From contig JARUPY010000465.1 of assembly GCA_029817715.1 (NCBI GenBank), positions 4,735,001 through 4,799,000 on the forward strand: DNA of 64,000 nt. The letters are read 5' to 3'. Position 1 is the stretch's first letter, and each line of letters opens with the position of its first letter. The notes beneath the pieces were generated by a model. That model saw only the letters and a list, made by a program, of their open reading frames with translations, did no database searches and had not been told where the DNA came from. The position numbers were made by a program, and so were the translations under genes. This DNA is from Melastoma dodecandrum (lineage: Eukaryota > Streptophyta > Magnoliopsida > Myrtales > Melastomataceae). Shown piece by piece: positions 13,001 to 25,797 of this stretch.

Positions 13001-13500
13001 AATGCATTGTCCTTATCAAACACGCTGCTTGATTTCAGACTCCTAAGGCTGTCTATGTCCCAATGATGACGCCTAAGCCACTGACGCTTTCAGCTTTTCC
13101 CCCCTTCAGAATGTATCTCAAACATTGAGAAACAAAACAACCAGACATCTCACAAGTTAAGAAAACCAGCCTAATCATCACCCAGATTCCCGTTTCTTTG
13201 GATGATTAACAAAAATGCCAATACATTATCAATATGATGTCGATGCAGAAAAGGTGAAGTAGTCAACTTCAACAAACTCGGAACTACCGGGAGCGACAGA
13301 GAGCATACCTGGGAGACCAGCTTTCTCTAGCAACCTGCTGCTCAGCTTTATAATGAGCGGCAGCATGCCAGTATCCCTAGGAGTACCAAAGACAGTACGA
13401 GTCTTCCCTGAGTCACTAGGCCTAATGCCACCAGCAACCCGCTCTTGCCACCAAGGAACTCACGGACCAAGGGTTTGAACATGCTATCAAAAACTCCGTT
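10081..13500 (-). pseudogene. KIN-6-like kinesin relic, 5'-truncated, copy 2
   Basis: Same structure as copy 1. The P-loop exon (13,500-13,309) carries the identical one-base loss, so that lesion predates the duplication. An exon at about 11,505-11,413 reads VDSLCQNEEAKEELILLKN and keeps the base missing from copy 1. Another at about 11,646-11,570 reads AITPGFDCTATPNFSVHK. The last exon starts at 10,538, but 8 extra bases near 10,205 shift its frame. Its 3' end (the LLRMLGSILHL tail of copy 1) is missing because homology stops at 10,080. The organelle-like insert lies in the intron between exon-like pieces. Not functional as read. Confidence 0.6.
11664..12072. other. Insert of about 410 bp, possibly organelle (mitochondrial) DNA
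   Basis: Copy 1 reads straight through at 3,248-3,256 (AAATAAGTAGACTC), whereas copy 2 has this extra block, so it entered after the duplication. Its base composition (near 50% GC) and texture, for example CTTCGGGTATCCGCAGGCTT and CCCCACCGGTTAAG, differ sharply from the AT-rich surroundings and resemble plant mitochondrial spacer DNA. Possible microhomology TAAAG occurs at both edges. There is no open frame of note and no terminal inverted repeats. The mitochondrial origin is inference from texture only. Confidence 0.45.
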
Positions 13501-13635
13501 CTATCTCATTCAACCAAAAAAGAACAAAAAGAATATGAATATATGTTCGAAAGAGAAGGGGTTGCAAGCATCCAATTATCAGCAAATGTCCCTTGTGAGA
13601 AGAGATTGCTCGTCACGTGTTCGTGAAAATGTCCC

Positions 13636-16092
13636 TTAAAGAACGTCCTTTGCCTGTACATTCAAGCAGTGGTCAATCCTATTCTCTATCCATCCCAACC
13701 TTCTCTCCAAATCTAGCACTGCCAAATGCATACACCTAACGTCTACCTCGGCCACCCTCGCGCACGCCCTAAGCAGTACGTAATAATCTGCATGCGCTAT
13801 GTAGACCATCGAGCCTTCGTCCCTCTTCCTCGCGTAGTGAAGGTAATCGAACCTCTTGACCTTCACCCTCGGAGGAATGTACAGAAACCTGTCCTCTTCC
13901 ATATCTGCCTTTAGCTGCTCCAGGGCCTTGTTTCCAAAGGACTTGTGCACCATGTAGGCCAATGAACCCCCCTCGTCACCATGATCCATAGCAGGCGTGC
14001 TTAATGATGGGTTATCATTAGTTCCGGGCAGTGATGAATCCTCTGAATGGGGCTTGTAGCAAAGCATCTTTGGCTTAGGACTGCTTCCAGGAAGTAAGCC
14101 CCCCTCGGCAAATCCATTCATAACCTGCACTCAAACGCATAATGATTGCTTATCTGAGCTTCAAGGAATTACTCAATGAAACATAAAATGGAGGCTAAGA
14201 AAGAATAAACTAAGTGCCGCAAAAAAGTAGGAATACCGAAAGCACCATACCATACTGGACTGATAGAAGTACCACAATTCTGAGATCATTTTTGTCTCCT
14301 CGTAGTCCTCAAACGGGGCTTCCAGACCAGCAAAGAGGACTTCTTTACAGAACTTGAGATAGGAAGATGTGTCCTGATTGAATTCTGTCAACACAATGTC
14401 ATGAGCAACACAGTCAACCATTTCATACCAACTTGCTAGCTACGGTAATAAGTTCAAAGATGTCATGAGGAATTAATTGAGTCAAATCACGGATATCACC
14501 ATAGGAGTCATTAATCTTCTTTTCCTGGGCGTTCAGAATTTTCAAAATGTCCGCCGTTTTCCCTCGACTCTTTGGAGAATCCGTGTCTTCTGCTTCTGAG
14601 TCCTCATTGTCTACAGATGGGATACCATTGCCAGATATGAAACTATCCTTTCGTCCAGACTGCATATCAGTTTCTGTTCCAACTGGACAAGCTATCTCCT
14701 GGTGCTTGGACAAACTCTTCTCCCATTCGCCAAAACCATGAATGTTATAGATTATCCTTATAGCCACTATCAATATTGACATAACACAGACCCGAGTAGG
14801 AAAGCTTGACTCATTTGCTGACAGCCATAGATTAGGAGGCATCGACCAATCATAAAGGCGGCATGCACGAGGGAATATCTTCTTAGCCGGAAGAGATAAC
14901 TCACAAAGATAGCGCGAGGCAATGGCATAGAAGTTCACTGGAGGTAGATCTAAGCCTACAACGAGAGCGATGAATGCGGCCTGTGCTTCCAACTCCTGTG
15001 ATTGGACTGATTGAGTTGGCCGAAACATGAAACTAGAACTCAAAGGACAGGTTCTTGACGGAGAACCCAGAATCCTTTCAATTTCAAGAAAGGTGGCAAC
15101 ATATGGAATCTTCCCTTCAGTCGACCACTTCACAACATCGGTTGGTAGGATGGGCTCCCTGGCGACATGGCAAGCGAGAAAACATATTGCCAACGAATGT
15201 GATAACGATAAACCATATGATCACTGCCCTTTGTCCATGTATATTGTGTGGTTCTGCCCTGTATTTAGCTCGAGGCTTCACATTGTCCGATACACCTAGA
15301 ATAAATAGGAAAAAAGACACATATCACCATCACATTGTTACATTAACAGATAAACCACTGAAAACAGCAACGACGAAGGTAATTGCTGAATATTGCAACA
15401 CCAACGGCAAAACATGGAAAGAGCCATCACTAAAAATACTTAAACATGAAACAAGTTTAGTCAAGTACTATACCTTCTTTTTGGGACTCTGAAATCATAA
15501 GGGCATCATCTGCCCACCCATCGGCCATGATCCTAGTTGTCGTGAGAAATCTGAACCATATTGTCCCAGCAATACCACAGATCACTGGAGAGACATTGAA
15601 GTCTCTCACCAAAGCTTCACACTGGAGCTGGACCATTAGTTGCAGACCCAATGCGTACCTAATCCTCACCTCGTTGTAGAAATCATCATACCGCAGGGCC
15701 CTCGAACCACCAGAACCAGACGGCGCAAAGTCTTCAGGACTCGTGGGGCCAACACTGTCCAACAGAAGATCCTCCTCCTCGTTGAGAGTCTTCAAGTCTC
15801 GCTCTGGATTCATACTAGACCACAACTGCGACTGAGACTCATGTTGAGACAGAGTCTCGGCATTTCTAGTAGTCTGAGGACGTTGACGGCTGTTGCTGGC
15901 CATGTACATCGCACCGCGGGAATCACCCCCCTTTTCTACAAAGTATTCTTCCGCGATGTCGGTATCGATAAAGTCTGGAGCCTGGCTCCCACAATTACTA
16001 CAGTAGAAGAACCCATCAACATCATCCGGAATGCCAACGCTGCCGCAAGCTTCACAACAGATTTGTCTACTTCGAGAACCTTCTTCTTTCAT
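13636..16092 (-). pseudogene. TAF1B/RRN7-like copy 2, frameshifted
   Basis: Exon 1 (16,092-15,474) and the zinc ribbon are intact and almost identical to copy 1. Exon 2 begins at 15,295, but 20 bases present in copy 1 (6,372-6,391) are missing near 15,210. The reading frame shifts after HGQRAVIIWF and ends at 15,117, giving a product of about 265 aa with only the zinc ribbon and the start of the cyclin region. Downstream sequence (from 15,193 to 13,636) still matches copy 1 with scattered substitutions, so the loss is recent. It might be transcribed, but a full protein is not possible without altered splicing. Confidence 0.85.
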
Positions 16093-16393
16093 CGCCGGCG
16101 ATGTCGTAATACTTCAATCCCTGGAAATCATACAACTAATCACTACAAAGACCTAAGTCCAAGCGACAAATATAAACAAGGAAAACGGAGAGGGCTTGTA
16201 AAGTTCTGCATTCCCGTACAATTCTTTCAGGAAAATATAACCAAATTTGACTAGTCAACTAGGCGGAAGCCGACAACTCCGAAATCCTCACCCGTGAGTG
16301 CCAGGGATTCAAATCCAGGTCAGCCGCGTACAGAAGCCCTCTTTCCTTGCTCTGCAAAACTGGTGGGGGGTCCCCCGAAGGGGTCAGCGACAA

Positions 16394-18678
16394 CATGCCG
16401 AGTACGTATCCCCCCCCATGCACGCACGCAAAAACAACGGGACTTCTATATTCATCCTAACGTGTCCTTTCCATGCATCGACTCAGCCGAACAAATTTAG
16501 GCAAAACATATAACAGTTCCACTAATAAATACGCCTCTCACAAAGAACAATGATAAGCAAAATTCAATAATCACAGTAATAATTCATTAAATAAAACGTA
16601 TCAGTAAACACAACAGATTAGATTATCATAGCACAACGACTCCCACGAAGCATCCTCCATCATATCAACAATTCCACCGGGTGCCAGGACCACCCACTCC
16701 TCCGGGAGCGCCCGGGTAATGGCAGCAGGTACGACCGCATGAGGTGGGTCCGACCTCCACCTCATGCGAAAACAATCGAACAAATCGCACAAGGAATCAC
16801 AAGAATCAACATCCGTAACGGCAACAATATTTTGGTGACCACCTTAAGGCACACTCACTGTACACATTCCATCACACCAACATAAGAACCTGAGAATGCC
16901 AATTAAATTGTCCCTGACGTTTACAAGATAGATCAAGATTCATTTGCAGCAAGGAGAGGTCAGTTCATCTCAGGGAACGCCAAAGTTCCAAGCCGACCGT
17001 TCACATACAATTACCATTTGCTAAAGTTCGTCCTCTAGCAGTATCGGATGACCCAACCAACCAAGATTGTCATCGTCATTCGTATCATAAGGCAGAGGAG
17101 ACAATCACCAATTTTAAAGGGTCACGCCCATCAACCTCATTATATAGTCCAGCAATCATAGAATTAGGAAATTCAGCAACCCACCAGCACATACCCACCA
17201 ATCAACGCGTCAATCATCGTAAGTATATGGGGAAGATAGGCAGCAGACTTTGTGCACAACATGAGCGACCGGGACCATGAGCAACCTCGCTCAACTCGGA
17301 GGACGGCGGGCAGCCGTCTCCTTTCGGCTACCACCGACAATCCTCCTGAAAACCAGTAACTGTCACAGTCACCGCCTCACATTCAGGAGCAAGACGCGGG
17401 CTAGAGTCGCCGGCTCCTTAACGACCAGAATGGGGACATCCCGGCGGAGGGACGTCCCCCTCACTCTAGGGCGAAGCCCGGCTCTGCCCCTGGTCGCACC
17501 ATGTTCGTCCTTCCTCTACCCACAGCCGAACACAATCCTTTCCGGTAGCTACGACTCGAGGCAACAATGAACTTACGGGCACTAAATCAGTATCCAATCC
17601 ACACGATCCATGGACAAGACTCACAGCCACACCGCATCACGTCACCCACAAACACAACGATGACTATGCAGAACGTACAACATCGACCCACGGACGGCAC
17701 AAAAACCAGGACCCACGCGATTCACAGGCCGAAACCCACAAACACACGCAACCACAAGACGCCAAGGACTCGATGAAAACAGGACAGAAAAGCAACAAAA
17801 AAGGGGGGGAAGCGAGACGTACAGGGCAGTTTCGAGTCCGTCGAGCCGGGGTTTCCCCACTCCCTGGACTCTCTCTCCGGTTCTGTCCTGCTTCTTCTTC
17901 TCCGAGTGATTTAGCCGTCCCTCTCGCAGCGGTGAATCCCACGAATTCTCCGTCCTCACGATATGGCTCCGACCCCCGATTTTTTTCTCTCTACCCTCTC
18001 CTTTCCCGCTTGACGCTTGTGCTATGTAATCGAATCGAATCCAAAATCTATATTGAATGAATATCAATTAATAGTGAAACAGTATATATTATAGATGGTG
18101 ATATATTGACGCATAATATTATATGTCAAATAATATCAAATATACATAGAATAAATTATATAATATGCCCATTTAATTATGATATCATTATTTAGTACCT
18201 AATGGACATGTTGTTACCCTTTTTATGAATATGGTCTCATATGCATCAATTCAATTGATATAAATCATATGGTAATCATATGATGACTGTAACATCATAT
18301 GATTGACTATATTATACCGCTAAGGCAGATTTAGTAATATCCAACACGAGGGATGGGAGATGGCCTGAAGCTGCCATGTTGGATTCAAACAACGATTCAC
18401 GAGATGGAGGACAAAAGAGGGAGTTGCAAATCCCAAAGGAGAAACAGTTTCATTAACTTGCAAGTTGCCAGAGGGAGACCCATCCCGAGAACAAACAGCA
18501 TACAGGCCCCGCATGCGGTAAAAAGTTACCCAGTTCCGCGGCAAATCCGAATCCACGACCTCCCGGCTAAAGCATCGGGCGCCACAATCAATCAACGAAA
18601 GACAAACCCCTGCAGAGAATTATGAACAGTGTGACTGTGATATACTACTGTAGGTCTACTGACCACTGCTGGTCGCCA
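16394..18678. other. Gene-poor interval with a GC-rich block
   Basis: Positions 16,394-18,000 are richer in GC and C than the flanks and contain only short frames with no recognisable domain. A near-perfect hairpin, CGCATGAGGTGGG...CCTCCACCTCATGCG, lies at about 16,736-16,768. Positions 17,850-18,000 are pyrimidine-rich and promoter- or leader-like. Positions 18,060-18,320 are AT-rich with ATAT repeats. Positions 18,530-18,590 hold a tRNA-derived-looking string (CCGAATCCACGACCTCCCGG) that may be a SINE fragment. The SYT 3' UTR probably starts below 18,679. Confidence 0.45.
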
Positions 18679-21600
18679 CTAAGACGAAGTCCTCCACTGC
18701 AGCTCGATTTGTATCTGGCCATTCTTCGAATCGATCAGGTTGTACTTTCCATTGATCCTCTTGTTGGAGACGACGTCCGACAGGTTAATGTCCACATATC
18801 CCAGAGTTTCCTGATAGGGGTAACACGCGTCAAAGAGTGAAAATGAAATGTAGAAATCATAAAATCCCTCATGCGACTGAAATAGTCAAGAAACCAATGG
18901 TTTCTCTTACCTTGGGATGAAGTAACCCCAGTTTTGAGGAGGTGCTGATCACTTCTACATGAATTCTGCCGTCCGTGGGCGGTTCATCTAACGTAAACTG
19001 GAACTCCTCTTCCCATCTCGGATCTCTGTTTTTCTTCACATACTATAGACCAGGCAAGGAAACAAGAAGAGTTCAAAACACCACAAAAATGTCAAAGATA
19101 AGGCCATGTAACGACGGGCTGTTCTTCAAGGATGATCACCTTAGTTTTTCTTTCCTCTCCTCTGAAAAGCAAGCGGGCATAAGGATTCGTGTGATGCTTC
19201 CCCTCAACATCCTGAGCCTCGTGGATAATCACAACTAGTAATCCACCACCTGTTGGCGTTCCTTCTGGCGCCTTCTCCACGGCTTTTGTGTCTTCATCCT
19301 CGACTGGCATCTCATCATTCTTGAAGGGCTTGTAGGTCAACTCAACAGTGATATCCCCACGTTGCTTCTCATTTTGAGGATCATTGGGGTCCATGTTCTT
19401 CAACAGATTGAGTGTGATGACTTTCGGCTCGTCAGGTATAAGCTCCTTGAGAGGAACCACATTCATGCCCATTTTCTCGTGCTTGCCAACCTAGCAAAAA
19501 GGAAAATGAACCACTAGAAAATGAGATCTCGATTAAGAAATCAAATAAAAAAAGGGCATTACTCAGACAACTAGCGCAAGGCCGTTGAAGCCACATATTA
19601 CCTGCTCCCAGTCGTAAACAATAAGCTCTAGTGCTTGCAATTCAGGGTCCTTAACGACCAAATTAAACTCCTGGTTCCATTCAGGGTTCAGATTACTATG
19701 CTTTACGGCTGTCTTCTTCGCTGGTAAAGAGTCCTCGGTAAGCTTTAGTTTCACATAAGGGTCTGATTTCCCAAGAAGATCCTTCTTCTTGAGCTTAGAA
19801 CCCTTTAGAACCTTCACAGTGAGGATACCCACAGGTCTCTTCGCCGCCCTGTGTGTTAGCTCGGCTCATTGAGTGCCCCAGCTTTGATTTAATGAGATAA
19901 AGAAGGAATACAGGGACAAACTTACTTAGAAGGATCCAGGATTGGAACTTCCAAGTACTTTGGCCATAAGTACATATTGGCAACTTGATCCTTGATAAGT
20001 TCCTGGGAAAACATGGGTAGATCAAGCAATGACATGACATAAAAAATGAAAGATGCCCCAGAATTAGAAGTTATCTCCCCCCGATAACGGGAGTGAACTT
20101 TAACTGAACGGCTTAAGATATGCATTTGGCTTGTTCAAGCAGAATTATTACCTGGACGAACCTATAAAGTCCTGGTATGGCCATAGCATCAGCTCCCAGC
20201 AGCTTAAGCCCGAAATCTACATGCGGCTGCACGGGAAAAAAGTTGCAACAGCTAAAGATAATAAGATATTATGTCGATTCCCTGTTTAGAAAATAGTTGA
20301 TCACAAAGTAAGCAAACACAGCAGACCTTCTCCATTAAGGACACAAAAATCTTGGCAAAACAAGGAAAAGTGGGAACTAGAGGCTTCAGAGTGATACGCG
20401 GACATGCAAACACTTGCAAATCAACCACCTGCAATAGCAGAAAGAATTGTGGTAAAAATGTGTAGGCTAGTCTTGGCAGAGGACTTCATTGTCGTGTAAA
20501 TCAGTATTAAACCACTTAATGGGAAAGTTATCTCTTCGTCATTTCAATCAGAAGAAAGGCCGTTGTTCATTCCAGTTACCTGAACGGTTGCTCGAAGGCC
20601 AAATGCTTTAGCAGCAATGATAATGTTTGGATTTCCTGCCCACTTCATCGAGAGCTCCATTATTAGCTCCTTCTCATCGGTAAGATAAACCTTCAGTCCT
20701 GTCTCGCACAACAGAAAACAGAAAATTGGAGAAGCATGCCGACAAGACAAACTAAAAGAGGAAGAAATTCTCTTCTGCCACCCAGTATCCTGGTTTTCAT
20801 TTAAGAATTTCAATCCTACCAAAGGGACCCAACTGCGGATGTCCTTTAACATGATGATCTGCGGACAGAACGCTTAGCATAACACATCGATTGTGAGAAA
20901 GAGATTCAAACCATGGAAAGTGGGAGGCAATGTGCCCAAGGTCAGCGTCTCAAATTCCACAGAATCAATTTTATACTTGGGTATTTGCTCGGCGATTATA
21001 GGCTTGGCAGTAGCCTTCACAGTCTTGCAAATTGCCTAAGCATCAGAAATGCAGACACTCGTTACTCTGGAAAACAGACCAGTTAAGGTTGGATAAAGGT
21101 CAATACGATATTTCGATAATGAATTCCTCATCGGGGAGAATACCTTGTCCAAGTAAGGCCACATCATCAGGAGAAACTTGTTAAGCCAATCAACCTTCAA
21201 CAGAAGCAGACCGTCAGAAAACACCGAAAAATCTGAAAAACGCACGATAATGACGGAACTGGAGATATATGATGTAATGTTTCGCATCAGAACATTCCCA
21301 TTGAAAATTCAAGAAACGGAATCCTTCAGTTCCCCAGAAAGGATATCCAGATAAGAATGACATACACGATCATAGTCCGGATTCTTCACCCAAAAAGGTA
21401 TCTCCGGCATCAAGCGTTGCAGAGATTTCGTATCCTGCTCGACCAAGGGACGTATAGCAGGGTCCTACACATATCAATAAGCCGGGATCACAAATGACAG
21501 TCATCAATTCTTGTTGCCTTCCATAAAAAAGGGGAACAACACAATTGCATTCCCAGTCGTTTCAATGCAGATTTCCCAGTACAAGGCCATCGCAAAATTC

Positions 21601-21872
21601 CCAGAAAAGATTTCAAAGATCACCTAAAAGCTGGCTCGTAAAACTTGCCCCAATTCCCAAAAAACCCTTACGCTTCTTCGCAACAAAACAGACCCAACCA
21701 CTACCAACAGGCAATCACATAAACACTGGAAAGTCACCTTGACATCAGGGAAATGACTCACCTTGACATCCGTAGGCTGAAAGTAGATGAACAAGTAGTA
21801 CCCAAGAACAATACCGATAGAAGTCCCCACCCCGAACCCGCAGAATCCAAGAATAGTGCTCAAAATCCCCAT
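18679..21872 (-). CDS. SYT2: Plant synaptotagmin (SYT2/SYT3-like)
   Basis: An ER-plasma-membrane contact-site lipid-transfer/tethering protein. Twelve exons splice cleanly to 539 aa: 21,872-21,762; 21,464-21,366; 21,194-21,144; 21,035-20,912; 20,698-20,580; 20,428-20,327; 20,226-20,152; 20,002-19,926; 19,848-19,602; 19,490-19,140; 19,042-18,911; 18,810-18,679. Residues 3-31 form the N-terminal membrane hairpin/anchor (start MGILSTILGFCGFGVG). Residues ~67-253 are the SMP domain (GLKVYLTDEKELIMEL, MAIPGLYRFVQ). C2A covers ~257-360 with Ca-binding-type acidic residues (LLGKSDPYVKL, VYDWEQ). C2B covers ~416-520. In C2B the usual SDPY position reads HTNPY, as in plant SYTs with a calcium-independent C2B. 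Length matches the family (537-541 aa). SYT2 versus SYT3 is not settled. Confidence 0.95.
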
Positions 21873-24800
21873 CTTTTCAACCCCTCTCCCCTAATTTCCA
21901 AGAGAACTCAAAACCCCACAAAAATCCTCCTCAACTAGGAACACCTGCGACTGCAAGACAGTTTCTTTCTTCCCCCCCTCAACTCCAGACAAGAACCCGA
22001 GAAACACCCCAACAAAAAATAAATAAAAAATCACCAGAAGCGTGCCGAGAATAAAATCAAAAGCCCAAACCCAGGAGGAAGATGAGAAAGGGGAAATTCA
22101 AAACACCCCCGAGAAAGTAGAGTAACTCATGGGTGTTGGCTGGATGGATGACATTAACGCATGACATTGATATTTTCTTCATTTCATGTCCATGAGGGGA
22201 GGAGTAATAAAGACAACGGGACGGTTTCAACGCGCTCTCCCTCCCCCTCCCCCCTTCCCTTAAAACTCTCTTGTATTGTAAGAATCGCGGGAGGTAGGAA
22301 AAGAAGATTGTTCCGTTCTTTCCCTTAATTACACGTCGCCCCTTGAGTGACTTCCGCCAAATTAATAAAAAAAAAAGAAACTGTAAATAAAAAAGGTCAA
22401 TGAATTTCGGCGTTTCAAATTTTGTAACATGGTCTTGTCATTTTCCTTACAAAGCCAATGCAAATAACACCAATTATCTTCTTAGAATGAAATCAACCAT
22501 TTATAAATCAAAACTAATAGTATCTTTTTAAACGAATTCAAATTACATGAACTAATCCCATAATGTTCGGTGATCAACTGTGTTACCACCATGTGGAGAG
22601 TGTCGGTAACGCCTCTTAACGTGGTGGGGGAGGGGCATCCCCATCCCAAAGTTGGATTAATTTTCATCGGTCAACTTGCACGGAATTGAATGCCCTCCCA
22701 CGACTAGTACAGCAGCAACCAAAGATCAAGCCAGACTTTCATGTGGTAAGATAAATCTCAACTACCACTCACTCCCATATTTAGTAATCCTACGTGGGCT
22801 CTTCTTTTGACGGTGCGTACTTGGAGGGCTTCCCTCTCTTCCTTCTTTCCCCTTTTCTTTGCCGACATCTTCTTTGTTTGATTGTTAGGTTTTTGTTTTG
22901 TTCGAACGCCCTTTCCCTGCTGCGGACCCTCCCGATCTTTGCGTGTCCGGACCGCGTCAACTGATCATCGCCATCTCCTGACGTCACAAAGGGAATGTAC
23001 ATGCTTGTCCTCTGGACACGAAACGACGTCGCATTCGCTGGCGTGGGGTTCGACGGAGGAACCGAAAAGAAAATAACGGCAAATTGAGAACAACAGGAGA
23101 AAGAGGAGATTTCCTTCTCACATGAACTCTCATTTATAGGAGAATTCACAAATGTAACCTAATATTAGATAGATGATGTGGCAGGAATCGCTTGTTTCAT
23201 AGCTCTCCGGAATATGACAATACTACCTAAAAAATAACTCATTTGATATTACCAGGTTAAATAAATATTATGCATTTGCCTATTCGATGAATTCGACTTC
23301 ATTCAAATAAGAATAATATAATCACATATTCACTATTCCTCGAAGATATCGAAAAATATGTTTGACTACATTCCAATTTCTCTTTATCGACGAAGATTTA
23401 TATCTCGTCAATAAATTTATAGCAAACAATTTATCGTGTCTAGTATGACTAACAAATGTTAGCAAACCCTCTGCGTGCGGTGGAGAAATATAAGCAGAAC
23501 GAAAATATTACAAATGTAACGCACGAATAATAAAAGATTCTATTTTTAAGAGGATCACAATTATACATTCATAACAGAAACCACTCTTTGTTTTTTCCCC
23601 CCACTCCCTTTTTGTTGGATGTACACGGCATTATCGTCGTTGTTCCTTGTCTTATACAGTTTCGATTGAGGTGATGCCCAATTATTTCCTCCCTTGTTTC
23701 TGTTGGGGGGTGGGGCATTCCATGTGGAGGCATAGCACATAACTCGTGGTCATAAAATAAAAAAGGAAAGACCCAATCCAGTCCCACTATCATGGAAAGT
23801 TAAAATCACTGGTCTAGTATTTCAAAATGGACAGCTTGGTGGGGATGCCTTCCTGCTTAGTCAATCACATTTATAATTGGCACTAGTACTAGTAATAACG
23901 AACATCACAGAGAAAATTCTCAACCACACAATCATTTGAAAAGAGGATAAGCAGATAACTCACTATATCAGATCCCCCTGCTCAATTATATTTTGTTCTG
24001 GAATGAGCTGACAAAAGATGGGCCCCACCTGGACTCATTAGTTGGGCTAAAATTTGAGGTTATTTTGGGCCTTCTTGCCTGTGGATTAGCCCGTCTGCGG
24101 ACTATTCAAAGCCCATTAGCCCATCAAGAGGCCCGTAAAACTCCAACGGGAGAGAGGATGGGGAAGAAACTATCACCGATAACGTCCGGCCGACTTCCGC
24201 TGGGGAACAAGAGGCTCTAGCAATCTATCGTGTACGTAACAAGTCAAGTAAAGCCCGCCTCGTCTCACTGAGTTGGTGATTAGTAACATTTTGGTGGGTG
24301 CAGGCCGGAAACTTTGCGATATTAAGAACTAAAATGGTCGGCGCTCGGGGACTTCTATCCGTCGGTGGGTGGATATTATGTTGTTCCGAGCCTTGCGGAG
24401 TTCACATACGGTAAGTCCTCTTTGATACTTTTGGTCGAATATATCTGCCTGCCTGGCCATAAATATTCGATCCCCTGCATTTAGAAGAATCTCGATCACG
24501 GGGTTTCTTCGATATATTTCTTTCCAACTATTTGGTCTTTTTAGGAAGTAATGCATGCAGAGCTCCGATAATGACGGACTCGTCTGTGCTGCTTTTAATT
24601 TGAATTCAACCCGGGTGGAAACGTGTACGGTGAGGATTCACGGGGTTACAGGAATCCCGGGAAGGGAAGAATGGACGGCTGAGATCTCCCCAGCGGCTGC
24701 TTTCCCCAAGGGGGGAGATCCAACGGTCAACATCCAAACGACGGTAGCCGCCCTTCCAATCACGTTCTTTATTGGGGAAAGCCCACCGACTCCACAGGCG

Positions 24801-25077
24801 GTTGTCGGTAATATTTCTTTAGGAATTCCTTACCCAATTACCACCCTGCTTTATTACATCTTTCTTGCACTCTACCATTTTGATGGAATCCGAATAAAAT
24901 AAAGAAATGAATTTACATGGGTAGTTTCATTTCATGTGACAATGGGGAGATGGGATCATAATAATATGCGATTTGTAGCGTAGCCGTTGGAGATTTTTCC
25001 GCTATAAGAAGGCTTTTGGATTGACCCCGACCACAAGCGCTTGTAGATGCGATCTCTCCCCTAAACTATCATCCCGT
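21873..25077. other. Intergenic: SYT promoter side and PNRC gene upstream
   Basis: Positions 21,873-22,260 probably hold the SYT 5' leader and promoter; a C-rich tract is at 22,230-22,260. No gene is recognisable at 22,300-25,000. A minus-strand frame at 22,790-23,149 is basic and low in complexity and is not convincing. The string CCTCTGCGTGCGGTGGAGAA at about 23,468 recurs at about 27,676, a small dispersed repeat. Positions 24,000-24,240 have scattered GGGCC-type words common in plant intergenic DNA. Confidence 0.45.
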
Positions 25078-25797
25078 ATGGAGGCAGTCGCCATGCCCCA
25101 GACATCGGATCCACGGCAGCGCATGAGACCCTCGAAGAGGATCTCCAGCCGCATTTTCAGACGCTGCTGCCCTGGTCTGCGACCCTTGGATGGAGGAGAC
25201 GCGACTGATCTTTTATTAGTTTCCGCTGCAGCCGATCATAATCACTCTCCACTTTTCTCTGATCATCCTTATGCACGACCGGAGCCGCCTTTGCTACCTC
25301 TTCCGTGCAAACCCTATGGCATCAGGACTCTTTTCTATCCTCCTCCTAATGCCAGTAGAACCGGCAAAAGGCCCAACAAGAAGCCGTCTTTGCCGACATC
25401 CACGGCAGCTTCGGCATTGCCCTCGCTGCCAACTCCAAAGAGATCACCTCCCAAGCCGAAAACCCACCAGAAGAAAGACCACAAGTTTACTCCTAAGGAA
25501 GTACCCGCATCCGCCGTTGTCTCTCATGTCATTGGTCCCAACCCAAGCGATCTCCCGAGGGGTGTAATTATGTCAACCAGCGGTAATCTCCATCTGGGTG
25601 ATCAAGTAGCAGCTGGTTCAGGTATCGAGCCTCCATGCCCTTTTATATATAGCTTGGCGCCTCCACCCAGCAGCTTGCCCTTGCCCAAGTTCGCCCTACG
25701 GCCTAAGCTCGCCTGCAATTCTGTGTTGGCTGCGACCCATAAATCCATTAAGCCCTCAACCCCTGAACGTCTTCGTCGGATCCTCCACCTTCCGTGA
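25078..25797 (+). CDS. PNRC-motif proline-rich protein, single exon
   Basis: A 239-aa proline-, serine- and lysine-rich protein. I start it at ATG 25,078 (MEAVAMPQTSDP); the open frame extends 57 bp further upstream but only from a TTG codon. Near residue 185 it has SLAPPPSSLPLPKF, the PNRC-type SPPPSxLPxPxF motif seen in a family of plant proteins. The C-terminus, TPERLRRILHLP, matches the short hydrophobic LRRLL-type ending of the same family. The middle (LPTPKRSPPKPKTHQKKDHK) is disordered and basic. In animals PNRC proteins bind nuclear receptors and the mRNA decapping complex. The role of the plant proteins is not established, so function is inferred only from the motif. Confidence 0.7.
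   Translation: MEAVAMPQTSDPRQRMRPSKRISSRIFRRCCPGLRPLDGGDATDLLLVSAAADHNHSPLFSDHPYARPEPPLLPLPCKPYGIRTLFYPPPNASRTGKRPNKKPSLPTSTAASALPSLPTPKRSPPKPKTHQKKDHKFTPKEVPASAVVSHVIGPNPSDLPRGVIMSTSGNLHLGDQVAAGSGIEPPCPFIYSLAPPPSSLPLPKFALRPKLACNSVLAATHKSIKPSTPERLRRILHLP

Larger units (their letters stand above)
9890..16393. repeat. Tandem segmental duplication, unit 2
   Basis: Direct copy of 1,012-7,572. The differences are informative. It has a ~410-bp insert at about 11,664-12,072. A 20-bp deletion lies at about 15,210. Indels of 18 bp and 12 bp occur near 11,230 and 12,225. A different sequence (9,951-10,079) replaces the kinesin 3' end. Homology stops near 16,393; upstream flanks of the two TAF1B copies are unrelated beyond that point, so their promoters differ. 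Confidence 0.93.

Noticed and set aside
22790..23149. 119-aa minus-strand frame
   Set aside because: Composition is basic and low in complexity, there are no family features, and it has no promoter or splice context.
25021..25077. Longer N-terminus for the PNRC gene
   Set aside because: It would need a TTG start; ATG at 25,078 is the first methionine.
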